64,000 bases of DNA from an uncultured Oscillospiraceae bacterium (GCA_947627715.1 CANQXK010000002.1:124001-188000); one strand, 5' to 3'; counted from the stretch's first letter, positions 20,391-29,198 are shown. A program made the numbers and translations. The notes: generated by a model from the letters alone, not told the origin.

Positions 20391-21163
20391 ACGTTTTCAC
20401 TCCCCGTTTCGTTTTCCTTTTTCGCGTTGATCTGTTCCTCGATCCTGAACGCGCCGTTGAGGGCGTCATATTTCATGCTCAGCGATACGAAGAGGATGTA
20501 CCATATCCCCAAAAAGGGCACCAAAAATGCCGTCCAGGGCATGAAGAGGAAGGTCACGGCCCACCAGGCCGTCTGGAGCGCCGCCCCGCCCAGCACCCGC
20601 CAGGGGTTTTGCAGGATGAAGAGGGCGCAGTTCTTCAGCTTCGCCACAGGCCCCAGCTCAAAAAGCACCACCTGGGGCCACAGGATGTCAAAGACCATGG
20701 TGAACACCACGGCGGCCACGGAGAAGAGGGCCACGTTGGCCGGGGTGATCCCCCCGGTGCGGAGCATCACAAGCCCCGAAAAGATGAGAAGCCCCACGAA
20801 AAGCCCCTCCACCGCCCCCGGCAGGAGGGCCGCCCGCCAGTTCTGCCGCAGGGACCGCCTGAACGCCGGCCCCACGGCCATAAGGTCGTCCCTGGCCCTG
20901 CGCAGGAGGAAATCCACCATGGCGGCGACGCCCTGGCCCGCGATTATCCCGCCGATCACCGAAAAGGGGACCAGCAGAAGGGAGCTTTCCGCCAGCACCG
21001 CCCAGGCCACCCCCAGCCCGTAGGGGATGAAGGTGACAAGGGCGATGAAATCCATCAGGAAATACGCCTTCCAGTCCCGCTCCAAAAGCTGACGGTACCG
21101 GGCAAAGCCGCGCCGCCGGCCCTCAGGGCGGTTCTCGTCGTCCATGGGAAAGAAAAGGCCCAT
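20387..21163 (-). CDS. YesL/DUF624-like integral membrane protein
   Basis: 258 residues with a soluble N-terminus of about 35 residues and about six hydrophobic helices; the central RRSLRQNWRAALLPGAVEG and the amphipathic C-terminal tail recall YesL (DUF624) proteins, which often accompany LplB/YtcP-type sugar importers. Function unknown. Its ATG directly abuts the TAG of the lipoprotein gene, and its stop overlaps the kinase start, so translation is coupled on both sides. The family call is tentative. Confidence 0.6.
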   Translation of the reverse strand: MGLFFPMDDENRPEGRRRGFARYRQLLERDWKAYFLMDFIALVTFIPYGLGVAWAVLAESSLLLVPFSVIGGIIAGQGVAAMVDFLLRRARDDLMAVGPAFRRSLRQNWRAALLPGAVEGLFVGLLIFSGLVMLRTGGITPANVALFSVAAVVFTMVFDILWPQVVLFELGPVAKLKNCALFILQNPWRVLGGAALQTAWWAVTFLFMPWTAFLVPFLGIWYILFVSLSMKYDALNGAFRIEEQINAKKENETGSENV

Positions 21164-21766
21164 CTATTCCGCCTCCCCGTCGTCGAAGTGGTAGTGGAGA
21201 CCCGCCAGGAAATCCTCAAGCAGCGTCTCGGCGTCCCCCTGGTACTCCTCCCGGCACAGAAGCTCCAGGCAGACCCCGAATTTTCCGTGGGTCCCGAAGG
21301 CCGCCGCGCCATGGGAATAGGGGTTGTCTTCCGCCGCCGTCAACAGGGGGACGATCTCATAGCTCACCCCGCCGTACTCCCTGGTCCGGGTCTCCCCGCA
21401 GCTGTACTGGTCGCGCTCCAGCTTCTTCCACGTCTCCATCTCCGGCGCGACCTTGGACTCGCTTTTAAATTCCTGTATGACCATATAGAGCTGCGCGTCG
21501 TAGATCTCGGCGCGCTGGCCCTCGCTGTTCTCCCGGACCTCCATCTCCCCGGCGGTCCAGGTGGCGTACCAAAGCCCCGCGGCGGACATGACGTCCAGGT
21601 TCTGCCCCGGCTCGAAGCCCTCCAGAGGCTCTGCGGCCACCACGTCGCCCACCGCCGTCCAGTTCTCCTCCCAGCCCAGCGCCGCCCGGTCCAGCTCCTG
21701 CGCCTGGCAGGCGGTAAGGGCAAGGCACATAAGGAGCGCCAAAGGCGCCGATCGCTTCAACTTCAT
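21164..21766 (-). CDS. Small lipoprotein, function unknown
   Basis: 200 residues from the ATG at 21766, whose ATGA overlaps the stop of the preceding gene; an in-frame start 12 codons earlier would lie inside that gene and lacks support. Signal peptide MKLKRSAPLALLMCLALTAC with lipobox LTAC (Cys20). The mature part is acidic with one likely disulfide region near the C-terminus (GVCLELLC). I do not recognise a family. Its neighbours, both membrane proteins, suggest the three act together at the cell envelope. Confidence 0.6.
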   Translation of the reverse strand: MKLKRSAPLALLMCLALTACQAQELDRAALGWEENWTAVGDVVAAEPLEGFEPGQNLDVMSAAGLWYATWTAGEMEVRENSEGQRAEIYDAQLYMVIQEFKSESKVAPEMETWKKLERDQYSCGETRTREYGGVSYEIVPLLTAAEDNPYSHGAAAFGTHGKFGVCLELLCREEYQGDAETLLEDFLAGLHYHFDDGEAE

Positions 21767-22503
21767 GGGTATCCAGCAGCCCCCTTCGTGAGAATCGTCC
21801 ACAGTTTTTCGTTTGCTTCCCGGTTTTTCTCCTGTTCCGGGTCAAAAAAGCCCCGGCGGCCAATATACATCTGCGCCATCAGCGCCCCGGAGTCCCCGGT
21901 GACCTGGGCGTTCAGCATATCCTGGGCGTAGTCCCCCAGGGCAAGGGCGGCGAGGACGGGGCAGTCGCCCCACAAAAGCGCCCTCCCCTCCCAGCCGTAC
22001 TCGTCCTCGGCGGGCAGGCTCCCGTCAGGCCCGGCGAGGATCTGATACCTCAGCTGGAGCGCCGCAGGGTCGTCGGTGATGAAAAATACGCTCTCGCCGC
22101 GGGTGATGTCCGCCGTGAGCGTCACCGCGGCGGCGGCCCCGAAGCCGGCGGCGGTCTCCTGGTCGCCGCCCCCGGAGACGTAGGAGCGCAGCTCCACCGC
22201 CGTCTCGCCGTCCCCGTTCACGTCCTCCCCCAGCGCCGCAAGCTCCCGCTGAAGGGCCTGGACAGTGTCCTCCGGCAGGGCGTTTTTGCCCACGTAGGCG
22301 AAGATGTAGTCCGGCCTCGTCCGGCCGATGCCCAGGGCGTTCCAGATCATCGTCCCCGCCACGGCCAGCACCACGGCCGCCGCGGCCAGGTATATGGCGT
22401 GGTAGTAGAGCCAGTTTTTTACCTTCTCCCAGCCCGTCAGAGGCGGGGGCGGCTCGTCGGGCTTCACGTCCCGGTATTTCCATCTCAGATACTCGCCGGC
22501 CAT
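21763..22503 (-). CDS. Single-span membrane protein with extracellular domain, function unknown
   Basis: 246 residues. Begins MAGEYLRWKYRDVKPDEP, a proline-rich cytosolic tail, then one hydrophobic helix (about 38-58), then an outside domain holding PDYIFAYVGKNALPEDTV. Similar proteins are common but uncharacterised in gut clostridia, as far as I recall. The start is three bases after the lacI stop, with the ribosome site inside lacI, so the two are coupled. Could be a sensor or scaffold for the transporter; nothing in the sequence proves it. Confidence 0.58.
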   Translation of the reverse strand: MAGEYLRWKYRDVKPDEPPPPLTGWEKVKNWLYYHAIYLAAAAVVLAVAGTMIWNALGIGRTRPDYIFAYVGKNALPEDTVQALQRELAALGEDVNGDGETAVELRSYVSGGGDQETAAGFGAAAAVTLTADITRGESVFFITDDPAALQLRYQILAGPDGSLPAEDEYGWEGRALLWGDCPVLAALALGDYAQDMLNAQVTGDSGALMAQMYIGRRGFFDPEQEKNREANEKLWTILTKGAAGYP

Positions 22504-22506
22504 CGC

Positions 22507-23496
22507 TTACCCCTTTGTGGTGCCGCCGTAGGCGTACACGACAGGCAGGCACACCAGCGACGGGGCCTTGGACAGCTCCTTCTCCAGGATCATGTCCACG
22601 CACGTCTCCGCGATCTCAGGGAGCGGCTGGACGATGGTGGAGCAGAAATAGTCCTGGTCCCCGAAGTACTGCGTCCCGTCAAAGCCGATGATCTGCACGT
22701 CCTCCGGCACCCTGACGCCCATGGCCCGCAGGGACCGCACCGTCTGATACGCCAGGGCGTCCGTGACGCAGAAGATGCCGTCAAAGTCCAGTTTGCCATT
22801 GTGGAGATGCTCCCGCAGGAAGTTCCAGAACTCCTCGTAGGGGGTGTAGTCGTCCACTATTTTCAGCGTATAGGGGACGCCCAGCGCCTCGCAGGCGGCG
22901 ATGAAGCCGTCCTTCCTTTTATTCGGCTCGTTTGTGAGCTTGGAGCCGATGCGCATGAACGCCAGATTCCGGCAACCGTTGGCGTAGAGCTTCTCCGCCG
23001 CCATGCGGCCCCCGCCGTAGTTGTCCGAGCTTACGCAGGGGATCTGCCCGCCGAAATAGCGGTCGATGGACACCAGCGGCACGTTCTCGCTGACCTTCAG
23101 CTCCGGGTTGTAGCTGAGGCAGATGATGCCGTCCACCTTCTGTTGCTCGGCCAAGATCACATACTCCTGCTCCTGGGCCGGGTCGTAGTCCGTGGCGAAG
23201 AGGAGCATCCTGTGCTTCCTCCGGGTCAGAGAGCGGTTGAGGCAGTTCACCAGCTTCGCGAAAAAGGGACTCACTAAGTTGGGCACCAGCACCGCCACGG
23301 TGTAGGTCTTGTTGGTCTTGAGGCCCTTGGCGTAGGAGTTCACCCGGTAGTTGAGCTTCGCCACCGCCTCCTCCACCCGCCGGCGGTAGCTCTCCCCCAC
23401 GGGGATGCCGTTCATCACCTTCGACACGGTCCCCAGCGCCACGCCCGCTTCACGGGCCACGTCCTTCATGGTGGGGGCGGAAGTCGTTTCTGACAT
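22507..23496 (-). CDS. LacI-family transcriptional regulator of the fructan locus
   Basis: 329 residues from the ATG at 23496, six bases after GAGGTG; further upstream in-frame codons run into the promoter. Helix-turn-helix TMKDVAREAGVALGTVSKVMNG at the N-terminus, then the periplasmic-binding-protein-like effector domain (DGIICLSY, SIDRYFGGQIPCVSSDNYGGG, GFDGTQYF). Effector probably fructose or a fructo-oligosaccharide or phosphate, by context. It heads a five-gene operon ending in fructokinase and faces the importer genes. GTGAAACG half sites occur at its own start, in its leader and at both structural promoters, so self-regulation is likely. Confidence 0.88.
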   Translation of the reverse strand: MSETTSAPTMKDVAREAGVALGTVSKVMNGIPVGESYRRRVEEAVAKLNYRVNSYAKGLKTNKTYTVAVLVPNLVSPFFAKLVNCLNRSLTRRKHRMLLFATDYDPAQEQEYVILAEQQKVDGIICLSYNPELKVSENVPLVSIDRYFGGQIPCVSSDNYGGGRMAAEKLYANGCRNLAFMRIGSKLTNEPNKRKDGFIAACEALGVPYTLKIVDDYTPYEEFWNFLREHLHNGKLDFDGIFCVTDALAYQTVRSLRAMGVRVPEDVQIIGFDGTQYFGDQDYFCSTIVQPLPEIAETCVDMILEKELSKAPSLVCLPVVYAYGGTTKG

Positions 23497-23515
23497 ACGT
23501 TTCACCTCATTTGCA

Positions 23516-23542
23516 TCATGAAATGCGCCGTTGATTTCATGA
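23516..23542 (-). promoter_or_regulatory. Perfect 9-bp inverted repeat in the lacI leader
   Basis: TCATGAAAT and ATTTCATGA are separated by exactly nine bases and lie between the lacI -10 box and its start codon. May be an autoregulatory operator or an mRNA hairpin close to the ribosome site. Confidence 0.5.
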
Positions 23543-23545
23543 ACA

Positions 23546-23574
23546 ATCATACCACATCCCTCCCGCTTTGTAAA
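23546..23574 (-). promoter_or_regulatory. Promoter of the lacI operon
   Basis: Minus strand: -35 TTTACA (23569-23574), 17-bp spacer, -10 TATGAT (23546-23551), 50 bases before the start codon. Confidence 0.78.
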
Positions 23575-23593
23575 GAGGTTTCCAAAGTTTTTA

Positions 23594-23606
23594 TGAAACG
23601 ATTTCA
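23594..23606. promoter_or_regulatory. Second LacI-type site between the divergent promoters
   Basis: TGAAACGATTTCA is a palindrome with 5-bp arms and matches the general LacI-family form TGAAA-CG-TTTCA apart from one extra central base. It lies 20 bases upstream of the lacI -35. Another half site, CGTGAAACC, follows at about 23618. Confidence 0.5.
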
Positions 23607-23690
23607 CGCCTCTTTTTCGTGAAACCGCACAATTCTTTTCGGCTGTTTTTGTATAACCCTCACAAAACGTAAATATTCTGTAAAAAACTA

Positions 23691-23750
23691 TTGACGTTTC
23701 GCCGTTTTCGGTGGTATTCTTATACCGTCCATAAAATATCGTTTCACGTC
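23691..23750 (+). promoter_or_regulatory. Promoter and operator of the permease genes
   Basis: -35 TTGACG (23691-23696), 18-bp spacer, -10 TATTCT (23715-23720). Six bases on, at 23727-23750, lies the 24-bp element that matches 19275-19298 at 23 positions and contains CGTTTCACG. A repressor bound here would cover the transcription start. About 130 bases of leader without a gene follow before permease 1. Confidence 0.72.
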
Positions 23751-23879
23751 AAATGTCAGCCTTTTGGCAGGGAGCCGGCGACTCCGGCCGGAAAAACTGG
23801 CGAAATTCGGAGGGTTTTGTTCAAGAAACCTTTCACAGCGATCTCAACAACACCTTATTATAAGGAGGGAGACCACAGC

Positions 23880-24815
23880 GTGAGCAATCCTAACACGGCG
23901 GCAAAGCAGATCAAGCCTCACGGGAAATCCCTTGGGCGGCGGATCGCGGAGTCCTGGCAGCTCTACGTTCTGCTGATCATACCTGTCGTCATCACGGTCA
24001 TCTACAAATACATACCGATGTACGGCATCCAGATCGCCTTCCGTGACTACAAGCCCGGCAAGGGCTTCTTCGGAAGCAAGTGGGTCGGCTGGGAGTGGTT
24101 CCAGCGTTTCTTCACCGCCCCCAACTTCAAGCGCATGATCGTCAACACCGTAAAGCTGAGCCTTTACGGACTTCTCTGGAGCTTCCCCATTCCCATCATC
24201 CTGGCGCTGGGCATCAACCAGCTGCGCTTCAAGCGTTTCAAGCGGGTGGTGCAGACCGTCCTCTACGCGCCGCACTTCATCTCCATCATGGTGGTCTGCG
24301 GTATGATCCGCATTTTCCTCTCCCCTTACGGCGGCCTCATCAACCTGCTCATCGGCAAGCAGATCGACTTCATGACCGTCCCAGGGGCGTTCCGCACCAT
24401 CTACATCGCCTCCGGCATCTGGCAGGACGCCGGCTGGGGGACCATCATTTACCTGGCGACCCTGTCCGCCGTGGACCCCGGCCTCTACGAGGCGGCGAAA
24501 ATCGACGGCGCCAGTATGTTCCAGCGCATCCTCAACATCGACATCCCTGAGCTTATCCCCCAGATCGTCCTTCAGCTCATCATGGCGGCCGGCGGCATCA
24601 TGAGCGTGGGCTTCGAGAAGGTGTTCCTGCTCCAGACCCAGCTCAACAAGGCGACCTCCGACGTCATCGCGGTCTACGTTTACGAACAGGGTATCGTGGA
24701 CCACCAATACAGCTATTCCACGGCCATCGGCCTCTTCAACACGATCATCAACATCTGCCTGCTGATCATCGTCAACAAGATTGCCAAGAAGGCCGCGGAC
24801 GTAAGCTTCGTTTGA
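23880..24815 (+). CDS. Sugar ABC transporter permease, LplB type
   Basis: 311 residues from the GTG at 23880, placed there by TAAGGAGGGAGA eight bases upstream. About six hydrophobic helices; the EAA loop EAAKIDGASMFQRILNIDIP near residue 205 contacts the ATPase. LplB-type permeases pair with an LplC/YtcP partner and a large binding protein to import oligosaccharides. First gene of the importer operon. Confidence 0.9.
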   Translation: MSNPNTAAKQIKPHGKSLGRRIAESWQLYVLLIIPVVITVIYKYIPMYGIQIAFRDYKPGKGFFGSKWVGWEWFQRFFTAPNFKRMIVNTVKLSLYGLLWSFPIPIILALGINQLRFKRFKRVVQTVLYAPHFISIMVVCGMIRIFLSPYGGLINLLIGKQIDFMTVPGAFRTIYIASGIWQDAGWGTIIYLATLSAVDPGLYEAAKIDGASMFQRILNIDIPELIPQIVLQLIMAAGGIMSVGFEKVFLLQTQLNKATSDVIAVYVYEQGIVDHQYSYSTAIGLFNTIINICLLIIVNKIAKKAADVSFV

Positions 24816-24828
24816 TGGAGGGTTGAAC

Positions 24829-25719
24829 ATGGAAACGAAAACAAGATCCCACGGCCTCTCCGACAAGGTCAGCGACATCATCCTGGTGAGCCTTTGCGTG
24901 CTCATCCTGATCATCGTGGCCTACCCCCTCTACTACGTACTGGTGGCCTCGGTGTCCGACCCCTATGACGTCTACGGCGGCAAGACCTTCCTGCTGCCCA
25001 GCCAATTCACCCTGGAGGGCTACACCGCGGTCTTTGCCAATCAGAATCTCTTCCGGGGCTTTGGCAACTCCGTGCTCTACACCGTAGTGGGCACGCTCTT
25101 CTCCGTGGTCATAATCTACATCGTGGCCTTCCCGCTCTCCCGCAAGAACCTCCCCGGCAGGACTGCCATCTCCATCTTCTTCATCATCACCATGTACTTC
25201 GGCGGCGGACTGATCCCCACGTACCTGGTGGTCCGGGACACGGGCCTTCTGGAAAATATGTGGGCCCTCTTCCTGCCCGGCGGCGTGGCGGTGGGCAACG
25301 TCATCATCGTGCGCAACTTCTTCGAGCACAACATCCCCTCGGAGCTTATGGAGGCGGCGGCCATCGACGGAGCGGACGACTTCACCGTCTTCTTCCGCGT
25401 CGTGGTGCCCCTCTCCCGTCCCATTATGGCGGTCATGGTGGTCTTCTCCATGGTGGCCTTCTGGAACGACTGGTTCACCGCCCTTATCTATCTCAACAAG
25501 ACCCAGTACCCCTTCCCCCTGGTCCTCCGGGGCATCCTCATCACCACCGAGGCCATGAAGGATATGTGGAGCGGCATGAGCTACGCCGACGCCAACCGCA
25601 TAGCGGAGCTGGTGAAGTTCGCCGCGATGATCGTGGCGGCGGTTCCCATGCTGGTCATCTACCCCTTCGTCCAGAAATACTTCGAGCAGGGCTTCATGAC
25701 CGGCGCAGTCAAAGGGTAA
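24829..25719 (+). CDS. Sugar ABC transporter permease, LplC/YtcP type
   Basis: 296 residues; ATG at 24829 with GGAGGG six bases before (a TTG two codons earlier would touch that site). About six helices, EAA loop MEAAAIDGADDFTVFFRVVV near residue 180. Partner of the preceding permease, 13 bases downstream. Immediately after the stop comes a copy of the modular hairpin repeat, which separates it from the binding-protein gene. Confidence 0.9.
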   Translation: METKTRSHGLSDKVSDIILVSLCVLILIIVAYPLYYVLVASVSDPYDVYGGKTFLLPSQFTLEGYTAVFANQNLFRGFGNSVLYTVVGTLFSVVIIYIVAFPLSRKNLPGRTAISIFFIITMYFGGGLIPTYLVVRDTGLLENMWALFLPGGVAVGNVIIVRNFFEHNIPSELMEAAAIDGADDFTVFFRVVVPLSRPIMAVMVVFSMVAFWNDWFTALIYLNKTQYPFPLVLRGILITTEAMKDMWSGMSYADANRIAELVKFAAMIVAAVPMLVIYPFVQKYFEQGFMTGAVKG

Positions 25720-25722
25720 GAA

Positions 25723-25905
25723 AACTGGCTCGAGACCCCGTTGGGGTCTCGATGCCAACGAGACGCGTGCGGAAGCATTTTTTGAATCGGAATTCAAAAA
25801 ATGTTTCCTGCTGTCACGCCGCGCGCGCCGCGAAGCGGCACACTTGCGTGACGAAAGGGTAATTTTTCGACGTACCTGCCGCCGAAAAATTAATTTGAAA
25901 ATCTT
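25723..25905 (+). repeat. Modular hairpin repeat, copy 3 (between permease 2 and the binding protein)
   Basis: Starts four bases after the permease stop. Hairpin 1: TCGAGACCCC / GGGGTCTCGA (25730-25752) between ACTGGC and TGCCA flanks. Hairpin 2: an AT-rich stem CATTTTTTGAAT / ATTCAAAAAATG (about 25775-25803). Then CCTGCTGTCACG, a middle pairing, and hairpin 4, TAATTTTTCGACG / CGCCGAAAAATTA. It sits inside an operon and fills the 225-base gap. Confidence 0.85.
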
Positions 25906-25944
25906 GGCGCCTGCGGGCGCGAATGTGAAAAAAGGAGAATTTTC

Positions 25945-27600
25945 ATGAGACACTCATTAAAAAAGGTCCTCTGCGTTGTTCTGGCGCTGATGATGCTTAC
26001 GGCGCTTCTGGCCTCCTGCAACAAGGGGACGCAGAAGAGCGCGGATCAGACGGACTTCACCATCATGGGCGGTATGTCCACCCTCAGCTCCGGCTACGAC
26101 TCCAACCCCGTGATGGAGAAGCTGGCGGAGGACGCCGGCATCACCATCGAGTGGGACCTGATGACGGACTCTCTGGGTGAGATCGTCGGCACCCGCATCG
26201 GCGGCGGCCAGCTGCCCGACGCCTTCATCGCCGTGAACTTCAGCCAGAGCGACATCGCCGAGTACGGCGACGACGAGACCTTCATCGACCTGACCCCCTA
26301 CATCACCCCGGAGATCATGCCCAACCTCTCCGCCATCTTGGATGAGTACCCGGAGGTCCGCTCCGCCATCACCATGGCCGACGGGAAGATCTACGGCCTG
26401 CCCTCCGCCGAGATGATGGGCACCGCCCAGATCGGCGCGGAGGACAACTACGGCATCTTCTCCATCCCGGAGTTTATGTACATCAACAAGACCTGGCTTG
26501 ACGAGCTGGGCCTCGATATGCCCACCAACCTCACCGAGCTTCACGACGTGCTTGTGGCCTTCAAGGAAAACGACATGGCCACCCGCAACGGCAACAGCGC
26601 CGGCATGACCATCCCCTTCTCCTCCGGCTACGACCAGTGGTGCTGGGGCCAGGAGATGCTGTACGCGGGCTTTGGCTTCACCAACTTCACCAACGACGTG
26701 TGCGCGGACCTGATGGTGGATGAGAGCGGCCATGTCTACTTCGCCTCCACCCAGGAAAATTACCGGGACGCCGTGAGCTACATCCACGACTGGTTCGCCG
26801 AGGGCCTGATGGACCTGGAGATGTTCTCCCAGTCCCAGAGCCAGTTCATCGCCAAGGGCAACGCCGGGCGCATGGGCGTGCTGACCTACTGGGAGGCCCC
26901 GGAGATTTTGGGCAAGTACGCCGACGACTACGTGTTCCTGCCGCCCCTCAAGGGTCCTGAAGGCACCAAGTACGCCGACACCTGCGAGGTGAACATCCGC
27001 GCCAACCCCGCTGTCACCTCCGGGAACCTGAACATCACCTCCGCCTGCGGCAACCCGGAGCTTCTGTGCCGCTACTTCGACCAGTGGTACGACGGCGAGG
27101 TGGTCATGCAGCTCCAGTACGGACCCATCGGCATCTACTTCTCCGAGGAGAAGGACGAGAACGGCGTCTGGGTCCCCATCAACGACGACGAGGCCCGGGA
27201 ACGCTTCGGCAAGAGCTCCGGCGAGCTTAAGCAGCAATACGAGGTTTACGGTCCCAAGCTCATACTCCCTGAGTATTACAACCACATCTTCTACAACGAG
27301 GATCGTGCCACCCAGCGCCTGGAGTACCTGGAAAACGACTGGCTGCCCTACTCCCACAACAAGAACTACTACCCCCTGGACGTGACCTTCACCGCTGAAG
27401 AGCTGGACGTTATCGACCGCTACAAGGCCAACTTTGTCAGCCAGGTCTCCGAGGCCGAGGGCCGCTGGATCAAGGACGGCGGACCCACCGATCAGGAGTG
27501 GAGCGACTATCTCACCGTCCTGAAGGACAACTGCGGCATGGAGAAGCTTCTCTCCGTCTATCAGGACGCCTACGACCGCTTCGTCTCCGCCGGAAAATAA
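25945..27600 (+). CDS. Extracellular solute-binding lipoprotein of the sugar importer
   Basis: 551 residues. Lipobox LASC (about Cys26) after a hydrophobic signal, then a family-1 solute-binding fold of the large LipO/YtcQ type (long C-terminal half with aromatic residues). Captures oligosaccharides at the outer face of the membrane for the two permeases; fructo-oligosaccharides are the likely ligand by context. AAAGGAG precedes the ATG. No ATPase gene follows, so a shared MsmK-type ATPase encoded elsewhere is probably used. Confidence 0.88.
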   Translation: MRHSLKKVLCVVLALMMLTALLASCNKGTQKSADQTDFTIMGGMSTLSSGYDSNPVMEKLAEDAGITIEWDLMTDSLGEIVGTRIGGGQLPDAFIAVNFSQSDIAEYGDDETFIDLTPYITPEIMPNLSAILDEYPEVRSAITMADGKIYGLPSAEMMGTAQIGAEDNYGIFSIPEFMYINKTWLDELGLDMPTNLTELHDVLVAFKENDMATRNGNSAGMTIPFSSGYDQWCWGQEMLYAGFGFTNFTNDVCADLMVDESGHVYFASTQENYRDAVSYIHDWFAEGLMDLEMFSQSQSQFIAKGNAGRMGVLTYWEAPEILGKYADDYVFLPPLKGPEGTKYADTCEVNIRANPAVTSGNLNITSACGNPELLCRYFDQWYDGEVVMQLQYGPIGIYFSEEKDENGVWVPINDDEARERFGKSSGELKQQYEVYGPKLILPEYYNHIFYNEDRATQRLEYLENDWLPYSHNKNYYPLDVTFTAEELDVIDRYKANFVSQVSEAEGRWIKDGGPTDQEWSDYLTVLKDNCGMEKLLSVYQDAYDRFVSAGK

Positions 27601-27625
27601 GCCGGCCTCCCTCTGCGCAGAATAT

Positions 27626-27651
27626 GGAGCCGCCCTAAATGGGGCGGCTCC
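27626..27651 (+). terminator. Hairpin between the binding protein and the cytosolic GH32
   Basis: GGAGCCGCCC / GGGCGGCTCC, a perfect 10-bp stem with no T-run; partial attenuation or mRNA stabilisation is more likely than full termination, since the GH32 gene follows after 60 bases. Confidence 0.5.
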
Positions 27652-27710
27652 TGCTTAAACCCCCTTTCGCGCATCGCCGCGAAGGCTATCTTTACCTGGA
27701 GGATACAGTC

Positions 27711-29198
27711 ATGACAAGCGCGCTTCTCCAAAAAGCACGGGAATACGAAGAACGCTACGGCGCGTACATCGCAAACGAGGCCCGGCCCGCCTTCCATCTG
27801 AGTCCGAGGGTGGGCTGGATGAACGACCCCAACGGCTTCTGCTTCTACAAGGGGCAATACCACCTTTTTTACCAATACCACCCCTACTCCACCAAATGGG
27901 GACCCATGCACTGGGGCCACGCGGTGAGCCGCGACCTTCTGCGCTGGGAGTACCTGCCCGCCGCCCTGGCCCCCGACCAGGCGTATGACGACGCCGGGTG
28001 CTTCTCCGGCTCCGCCCTGGAGCTTCCCGATGGCCGGCACCTCCTGATGTACACCGGGGTGCGCAGCCATATGGACGAGGACGGCGTGCGGCGGGACCTT
28101 CAGACCCAGTGTCTGGCGGTGGGGGACGGCCTCAACTACGAAAAGCTCCCCTCCAACCCCGTGATCGCCGGCGACGGCATCCCGGAGGGCTTCAGCGTCC
28201 ACGACTTCCGGGACCCCAAGATGTTTCGGAACGCCGACGGCTCCTACGGCTGTGTGGTGGGCTGCCGCACGGAGGACGGCAGCGGGGGGATCCTGCTTTT
28301 TGAGAGTGAAAACGCCTTTGACTGGCGCTTCGTCACCGTGCTGGACCGATGCTGGAACGAGTACGGACGTATGTGGGAGTGCCCGGACTTTTTTGAGCTG
28401 GACGGAAAGCAGGTCCTGATGACCAGCCCCCAGGACATGAGCGCCGTGGGGCTGGAGTTCCACAACGGCGACTGCACCATGTTCCTCCTGGGCGACTACG
28501 ACCCGGCGGCCCACGTCTTTGACCGGCAGACCGTCCAGGCGGTGGACTACGGGCTGGACTTCTACGCCCCCCAGACGCTCCTGGCCCCGGACGGGCGGCG
28601 GATCGTGGCCGGGTGGATGCAAAACTGGGACACCTGCGTGTCCGGGCCGGAGGACAAGTGGTTCGGGCAGGTGACCCTGCCCCGGGAGCTGGCCATCCGG
28701 GACGGGCGCGTCGTCCAGAACCCGGTGCGGGAGCTGGACGCGCTCCACGGCCGCCGGGTGAGCTATTCCGACATCCCCGTCCAGGAGGAGCTGACGCTCC
28801 GGGGCGTCTACGGACGCACCATCGACATGACCGTCACCGTCCGGCCGCGCAGCGAGTGCGGGTACACCAATTTCCGCATGAAGGTGGCCGCCGGGAGCCA
28901 GCACTACACCTCCATCACCTACACGCCCCTCACCAGCACCCTGCGCGTCAGCCGCGACCACTCCGGCACCAACCGGGACTTCGTCCACGTGCGGGAGTGC
29001 TTCGTCCGGGACCGGGGGGGCGAGATCAAGCTGCGGGTCATCCTGGACCGCTTCTCCGCCGAGATCTTCGTCAACGACGGCGAGCAGGCCGTGACCCTCA
29101 CCTTCCACACGCCCCTCTCCGCCGACGGCATCAGCTTCCAGTCCCAGGGCAAGACGGTGATCAACGTGGAAAAATACGACATCGTGACGGTGAAATGA
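27711..29198 (+). CDS. Cytosolic GH32 beta-fructosidase (sucrose-6-phosphate hydrolase/levanase-like)
   Basis: 495 residues without signal peptide, from the ATG at 27711 preceded by CTGGAGGATACAG. Canonical active site: WMNDPNG near residue 37 (nucleophile Asp), FRDP near 168, WECPDFF near 222 (acid/base Glu). Propeller followed by the usual beta-sandwich. SacA-like proteins of this kind split terminal fructose from imported sucrose or fructo-oligosaccharides, phosphorylated or not. Last gene of the importer operon; its fructose product would feed the fructokinase on the other strand. Confidence 0.9.
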   Translation: MTSALLQKAREYEERYGAYIANEARPAFHLSPRVGWMNDPNGFCFYKGQYHLFYQYHPYSTKWGPMHWGHAVSRDLLRWEYLPAALAPDQAYDDAGCFSGSALELPDGRHLLMYTGVRSHMDEDGVRRDLQTQCLAVGDGLNYEKLPSNPVIAGDGIPEGFSVHDFRDPKMFRNADGSYGCVVGCRTEDGSGGILLFESENAFDWRFVTVLDRCWNEYGRMWECPDFFELDGKQVLMTSPQDMSAVGLEFHNGDCTMFLLGDYDPAAHVFDRQTVQAVDYGLDFYAPQTLLAPDGRRIVAGWMQNWDTCVSGPEDKWFGQVTLPRELAIRDGRVVQNPVRELDALHGRRVSYSDIPVQEELTLRGVYGRTIDMTVTVRPRSECGYTNFRMKVAAGSQHYTSITYTPLTSTLRVSRDHSGTNRDFVHVRECFVRDRGGEIKLRVILDRFSAEIFVNDGEQAVTLTFHTPLSADGISFQSQGKTVINVEKYDIVTVK

